Shown here one piece after another: positions 57,059-64,000 of a stretch of 64,000 nt of DNA; position 1 is the first letter of the stretch, and each line of letters opens with the position of its first letter. Under the pieces are notes generated by a model, which did not search any database, was not told where the DNA came from, and saw only the letters and a program-made list of their open reading frames with translations. Origin of the DNA: Sternotherus odoratus (lineage: Eukaryota; Chordata; Testudines; Kinosternidae); contig JAVMKO010000002.1 in NCBI GenBank assembly GCA_032164245.1, forward strand, positions 95,431,340 to 95,495,339. The letters are read 5' to 3'. Made by a program: the position numbers and the translations under genes.

Positions 57059-59421
57059 GTAAACAACCGAAAACCTAATAGCAACCAAAAGGAAGATGAT
57101 ACAGAGCCGTTCACCCCTTTGAGCCCAGTACAGCAAACAGTTACTACACAATGCAGTGTAATGTCCCATTGACTCCAAGCATTTGCAGGGCTGTGCTCCC
57201 TAATCAGCTGTTCAAATCTGTCCCAGTTCAGTAATATCCAATTACCGTTTTTTCCTCTGTGTGACTCAATTCTCACGATCATAACAGACAGTAATTTTCA
57301 CCCTTGTTGGCAGGCTTGTTGAATGGCTCATGGAGAATGAACTCCCACATCGCTCCTACAAAAGGTCCCATCCCTCCTGGTCAGGGTTGTGACATATTGG
57401 CATTGACCCTGCCAGTGTTGTTCCTGTTTTGTGGCTAAACAGGGGAGTAGTTTGGCCTTTCACATGGACTTAATTCACATTAAAATTAAGAAACAAAATG
57501 CAAATAAATATTATGGGGCAGATCCTCCGCTGGTGAAAACTGTCATGGCTCCAGTGAAGGCAATAGAGCTACATAAATTTACACCAGCTGAGGGTCTACC
57601 CAGACTGTATACGTGCAAAAGGGAACATTCAGCTTTGGCCCTTGTATAAGTTTAAGATACTTTAGCAGTGGTAAGAGTTGCTAAACTGACAGCAGATGTT
57701 GGTACACATTAAAACACTTAGATTACTGTTTAAATTCCCTATTTGCCTGACTTCTAAGTACAGTACTAAGAATGGTTTGAATTTCATAAACATACTTGAT
57801 CAAACAAAGTCTAAAGTAACTGTTCTTTGTCACAAGCAAGTTCTGTAATAAAACAGTGATCCCGAATGAACATTAAAGGAATAAATATTGGCATTCACTG
57901 CTTTTTAAAAACAGCTTAAATTCCATTCCCAAGTCTCTTGATTTCCTCCACATTAAAATTAAACATCTTTATTTGCCTGAGAACTTTCTGTGCAAGATAT
58001 ATAGCTATACTGATAAATCGAAATGGGTAAAATTGTGTTTTGGGGTAACATTTTTTATACACACACACCACAAACACTGAGTTAAGGAAATACGTAAGTC
58101 AAAGTCATTACAGCAAACTTTATTTTCCGTCACTGAAAATACTTGGAGCCCTTCAATAGAAAAATGCTATGTATGCACTGAGGGATGAGTGCTTTATAAA
58201 TATGGATTGTAGTACTAATAATTTGTAAGTCATATTTTGTTATAAACATAACCAAAAAATTATGTTTAACTTCATATTTGTCCTTCTCTCCACTCTGTTG
58301 AGCTTTATATTTTACATAATGAATCATAGTTTTGATCATAGTAGTGAGTGAAATATGTTGAGAAAATGTCAATGTGATTACATCTTTTGTCATTTTTCTT
58401 GCTACATTTAAAATTCTTTTATGAGGCCTATTATAATAAGTATTATACACATTTCCTAATTTTTTGTTACAGAACAGCAATATATAATCTATATTTCCAA
58501 GACATCAAGGTCCTGGATTCCAAAAAGTTTGCTGAACACACAAACCCATACTTATTTTTCACACACACTATTGAGTATGTGCACATATATACAACAGCAT
58601 GCAGGTAAAGGATTTTTCTTACCTGTACTTGTGTGCCTGCAAACTTGCTGGCCAAAAATTGCTAAGCTATTCATAGAGTGTCACTCATGTAGAAATGTAA
58701 AGTAAGAGAAAATAAAAGACCAATGATACTTTTGAGATTACATTTCACAAGGGGTCTTCAAAAGGAAGTTAAGAGTGGCTAACTCATTGTTTGGAAAATG
58801 TCATTTTAAATGGGTATTACCTAATATGGCCCTTCATTAACTGAAAGAGTTTTAGCACACTTAGTCTGTGAACACAGAAACCTGTTTTTCCTGGCACATT
58901 TGTGAATGCTGGTTGGAAAGCTGACCCACTATGATTTTTGGGTGACAGAACAAAGTCCTCTTCGGGCAGGTGTGATCTCAATATTCTGAAAAAAAAACAC
59001 TACACAGGCTTACTGTTATTGTTTTCTCACAATAAAATACATCAATTGGATTTCACACCGCTCATGAAAAAGTGACATATGTCAAATAACTGTGATTCTG
59101 ACATGGTCCAAGTCACCATCTCACAAAAGCCCTCACTTTTACTAATGTAGATGATGTAATTGCAAACCAAGGGCTGCAAACCTGATCTATCTTGGCAACA
59201 AAGTGCTTCTTTGTTTATCATTCATGTCTAATGTGTGGAAACCTAACAGCTGTTTAGAAGGGTTATCAAAATCATTTTTTATTCTTAATTGCTGTTTATA
59301 AATATATAATTAGTGCAGAAAACAAACGTAATCAGACACAAGTGTATACACGTTCTTACAACAAAATATAGGTCATGGAAACATATGAAAGGTTTTTGTT
59401 TCCATTTTATAGAGTGCAATG
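57059..59421 (+). other. STMND1 intron, proximal part
   Basis: No repeat or exon recognised with confidence. AT-rich, short frames only (for example 58130-58480 minus, 116 codons, no family). Confidence 0.5.
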
Positions 59422-59429
59422 GTCTACAG

Positions 59430-60532
59430 CAGGGGTCTCCAAACTACGGCCCGCAGGCCAGATGTGGCCCGCGAGGCCCTCTCATCCGGCCCGTGGAGAT
59501 CTTATTGGCTCTTTAGGGAATTTTTGGCTCTTTTGAGCTTTTCGCAGGGACGGCTCCGCGCTGGGGCCTGGAAGCGCCGCGCGGGCCGCCGCCGCCAGCC
59601 GCGGGGCCGGGACGCGCCGCGTGCTCGGCTGCCGCCGCCGGCCGGGACGCGCCATGTGCTCAGCTGCCGCCGCCGGCTGGGACGCACCACTTGCTCCGCT
59701 GCCGCCGCCGGCCAGGGACGGCTCGGAGCTGGGGCCGGGACGCGCCGCACCGCCACGCAGTTACAGGGGGCGAAACAAGGAGCCACCCACTGCCAGGCAG
59801 CGAACCGGTCTGTGGGGAGAGACCGGGTTGAGCGGGTCAGTTGGGGGGGGAGAGACCGGGCTGGGTGGGTCAGTTGGGGGGTGGGTGGGAGGGAAGGAGG
59901 TTTTGGGGTGAGAGACCTGGCTGGGTGGGTCATTTGGGGGGCGGTTGGAGGAAAGGAGGTTTTGGGGTGAGAGACCGGGCTGGGTGGGTCAGTTGGGGGG
60001 TGGGTGGGAGGGAAGGAGGTTTTGGGGTGAGAGACCTGGCTGGGTGGGTCATTTGGGGGGGGGGTTGGAGGAAAGGAGGTTTTGGGGTGAGAGACCTGGC
60101 TGGGTGGGTCATTTGGGGGGGGGTTGGAGGAAAGGAGGTTTTGGGGGGAGAGACCTGGCTGGGTGGGTCAGTTGGGGGGTTGATGTGTAGTGTTCATGTG
60201 TAGTGAACAGGTGTTCATGTGTAGTGCTCATGTGTAGTGAACAGGTGCTCATGTGTAGTGAACAGGTGCTCATGTGTAGTGTTCATGTGTAGTGTTCATG
60301 TGTAGTGAACAGGTGTTCATGTGTAGTGTTCATGTGTAGTGAACAGGTGTTCATGTGTAGTGTATCAATGTGTTATTAAATAATAACTGAATAAAATAAT
60401 ATTAAATAAATAATTAAAAACAACATCCATGTTTTGATTCTTTTTTATTTGGACCTCGAGTGTGTTGTCGGCCCCCGAACCGCTATTTGATAGCTAATGC
60501 GGCCCTCGGGCTGAAAAGTTTGGAGACCCCTG
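59430..60532. mobile_element. 1.1-kb non-autonomous hAT element with the 59-bp minisatellite
   Basis: Left CAGGGGTCTCCAAACT, right AGTTTGGAGACCCCTG, perfect 16-bp inverted repeats. Perfect 8-bp duplication GTCTACAG at 59422-59429 and 60533-60540. First a GC-rich part with gacgcgcc..gccgccgccgg units (59570-59740). Then, at 59817-60180, about seven units of the gagagacc(g/t)ggctgggtgggtcagttgggg...ggaaggaggtttt repeat seen in the element at 16464. Then, at 60185-60362, a gtgttcatgtgtagtgaacag repeat. No transposase. Sits in the STMND1 intron. Confidence 0.93.
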
Positions 60533-60922
60533 GTCTACAGAAAGCTCATTGTTAATGGATAATCTAATCTTATCCAAAAATGTTAGAGTTCTCTAACTGG
60601 CTCAATTAATCTTTTAAAATCATAATTACATAGGATCACTAGGCCCCAGTACAGGACAGCATGTAAATATTGACTTCCATGGGATTTCAGCATATCCTCA
60701 AGTGCAAGTGCTTTCCTGAATGTCGGCCTAAGAGGCCACCGTGTGGGAGTCATCCTATGCAGAGGGCCAGCACAAACCCAGTGAATCAGTTAAGACCACT
60801 TAAAACCTTAATGCAGAGTTTAAGTGATGCTTAGGGCTTTGTGCATTGGGCACCCTCTGTAAATAAATACATGGAGAAGTTTCAGGATTGGAAGTGACAT
60901 TGAAATTAAATTGGTGAACTGA

Positions 60923-62129
<1,207 letters not shown>

Positions 62130-62372
62130 GGGTATATCTTCACTACCTGCCAATCCGTTTAGACGCTATAAATCGATCCCCAAAGGCACTCCCCGTCAAC
62201 TCCAGTACTCCAGCTCGCCAAGAGGCGCAAGTGGAGTCGATTGGGGAGCCTGCTGCCACCGTGAGGACGCCGGGCAAGTCAACCGATGATGCGCTGACTT
62301 CAGCTATGTTATTCACGTAGCTGAAGTTGCATATCTTAGGTCGACCCCCTCCCCGCTAGTGTAGCCCAAGCC
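62130..62372. mobile_element. MITE related to 4463-4749
   Basis: Left GGGTATATCTTCACTA, right CTAGTGTAGCCCAAGCC (imperfect inverted repeats). Internal 'tataaatcgatcccc', 'gagtcgattggggagc' and 'gacttcagctatgttattcacgtagctgaagttgc' match the family seen at 4463. A TTA lies only at the right border. Confidence 0.7.
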
Positions 62373-63049
62373 TTAGTTGAGGTTTCTGTGGAGTTTGAAT
62401 GATTAGGTTTGCCTATTCTCCCCCAAGAAGGTTTTTGCATATCCGAATGGGGTTTGCATTCCTCCTATCCCCTCTCTGGCTAAACTTGGTTGCATTTTTT
62501 GTTCATGACCCAAGTGAGTGCTGTCTGATCTATTGTTTTTTTCATGCTAATAGCTACTCAAGCATTCAGATTACATGTACCATTTTATTGACTTCAGCTA
62601 ACCGTTACCTGTTCTCCTTTGATGTTTGTTTGTTTGTTTCCCTCAAGGATATTTTTTATCAATAGTTTTTTATTGGAGGGAGCGGGTTTCATTTCTAGCC
62701 ATCTTATCACTTAATATTTTAAATTGGAGCTGTGTCTGCTTTCTTCATGAGCTGCCTGGCAGGAGAAACACAGATTTATCACCGAGGTGTTAACTATAAA
62801 ATATTCCTCAGATGCACTGGAGAACTTGGCCTACACTACATTGTGTAAGAGCCATCTCCTCCTAGACTACCCACTCCATCGTAGCTGTAAAGTAGCTGAT
62901 TGGGAACATAATCTCAAAGAGGTATTACCAAAGAAGGTTCCAAACCACAACATCATACCACAATAGCAAACTATACTGTTGTGAAGGAAAGATGGAAAGA
63001 GCCAGAAGCCAATATGGCTGCATCTGTGTCCATGAACCTTTAATGACCT

Positions 63050-63480
63050 GCAAATCAAAACTGAATCCTACAAAAAATGAAAACATGGACAAATCGCTTA
63101 AAGACAAGTACAAAGAAATAGCACAAGCATGTAGGGACAAAATCAGAAAGGCAAATAAGTTATACCTAGCAGGAGACATGAAAGGCAATAAGAAGAGATT
63201 CTAAAAATACATTAGGAACAAGAGAAAGATGAAGGAAAGAGTAGGCTCACTGTTTAGTGGGAAAGGAGAGCTAATAACAGATGACATCAAGAAGGCTGAG
63301 GTGTTTAATGCTTAATTTGCTTTAGTCTTTACTAAAAAGGTGAATTGTGAGCAGACATTTAACACAATTAATATTAACAACTCGGAGGAAGAAACACAAG
63401 CAAGCATAAGGAAAGAACACGTTAAAGAATATTTAGATAAGTTAGATGTATTCAAGTCAGAGGGACCTGATTTATGGGGC
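63050..63480 (+). mobile_element. CR1 ORF2 fragment
   Basis: Frames at about 63080-63360 encode ACRDKIRKANKLYLAGDMKG, then NKRKMKERVGSLFSG and DDIKKAEVFNA. This is the linker between endonuclease and reverse transcriptase in CR1-type ORF2, with internal stops. The continuation (gaggaagaaacacaag...) decays by about 63480. Confidence 0.75.
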
Positions 63481-64000
63481 CTTACCCAGTATTATTAAAC
63501 TGGTTCCTCTGTGCTTGATGGCAGCTCAAGCTCGCAGTCCCCAGGTGTGGGGGTGGGGGGACAGAGATGAGACAGCAAAGGATAACGAGACTCCCGGCCT
63601 GCCTCAGGTTGGCAGAGAGTCACAGTTCCCCACAGAGACCCAGGTACCCTCTCCCTCACGCAGAATGGACATGCAGAAGGTAGCTAATTAAAAGCACTAA
63701 ATTTGGGAATAAAAAATGTCAGTCACTGGTGTTTGGATATGCCCTGAAGTTTGTCAGACGTTTATTTGCAAAACTTTGTAGTAAGGGTGAGTCAGCTCTC
63801 TTGCTGAATACAACATTAAATACTATGGAATACATGATGCAGCTCTTCTTTGTTTTACATTTTCTTAATCAGTATTTCTAAGCTGATTTTATATTTTAAA
63901 TGTACTCTTAAGCCTTCATAAAGTAATCATTCTGGATTACTACATATTTAACTCACTGAAAGAAGACATTATTTTAAATTAAATCAGTCACAGAGGTTTA
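63481..64000. other. No feature recognised
   Basis: Intron or intergenic sequence, AT-rich towards the end. No exon found. Confidence 0.5.

Overview
This window is nuclear DNA of a reptile, most probably a turtle. The evidence is a Cry-type turtle SINE (29215-29355, with a second 3' end at 50986-51056), several CR1 LINE remnants, MIR/CORE-type SINEs, many short hAT- and Harbinger-like elements, intron-split genes and no prokaryotic organisation. Most long open frames are translated repeats and are not genes.

Two host loci can be supported. On the minus strand, 35277 to 27145, lies a maestro heat-like repeat (MROH) family gene. Nine exons join in consistent phase with good splice sites and end in a stop codon; three weaker 5' exons precede them. 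It looks like a pseudogene or disrupted allele: a 20-bp tandem triplication in the penultimate exon breaks the frame, an upstream exon carries an in-frame TGA, and one splice donor appears lost. On the plus strand, 56887-57058 and 60969-61123 are two phase-compatible exons of STMND1 (stathmin domain containing 1), the second ending in a likely GC-type splice donor.

Region by region. 1-11.5 kb is intergenic, with MIR and CR1 pieces, a hAT element (4085-4428), a Harbinger-like MITE (4463-4749) and a solo LTR (4887-5324). 11.5-26.2 kb is a nest of minus-strand retroelements: an env-like remnant, a 1417-bp module present twice (14401-16336 and 24820-26236; my hand comparison found about 15 differences), a Gypsy (Metaviridae) fragment split by a 1.6-kb hAT element, and a defective gammaretrovirus-like provirus (19302-24819) with a tRNA-Arg primer binding site. 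26.2-35.3 kb is the MROH locus, with an LTR-like insertion and a SINE in its introns. 35.6-36.35 kb is a CR1 3' end. 38.7-43.9 kb is a cluster of hAT elements and a solo LTR. 51.4-53.7 kb holds two TA-flanked MITEs, a 5S rRNA-derived retroposon with an 18-bp target duplication, a CR1 and another MITE. 56.9-61.1 kb is STMND1, with a 1.1-kb hAT element in its intron. The window ends in a CR1 ORF2 piece.

The most unusual structure is a 59-bp minisatellite shared by two non-autonomous hAT elements (16464-18062 and 59430-60532) that have different terminal inverted repeats and separate 8-bp target duplications.
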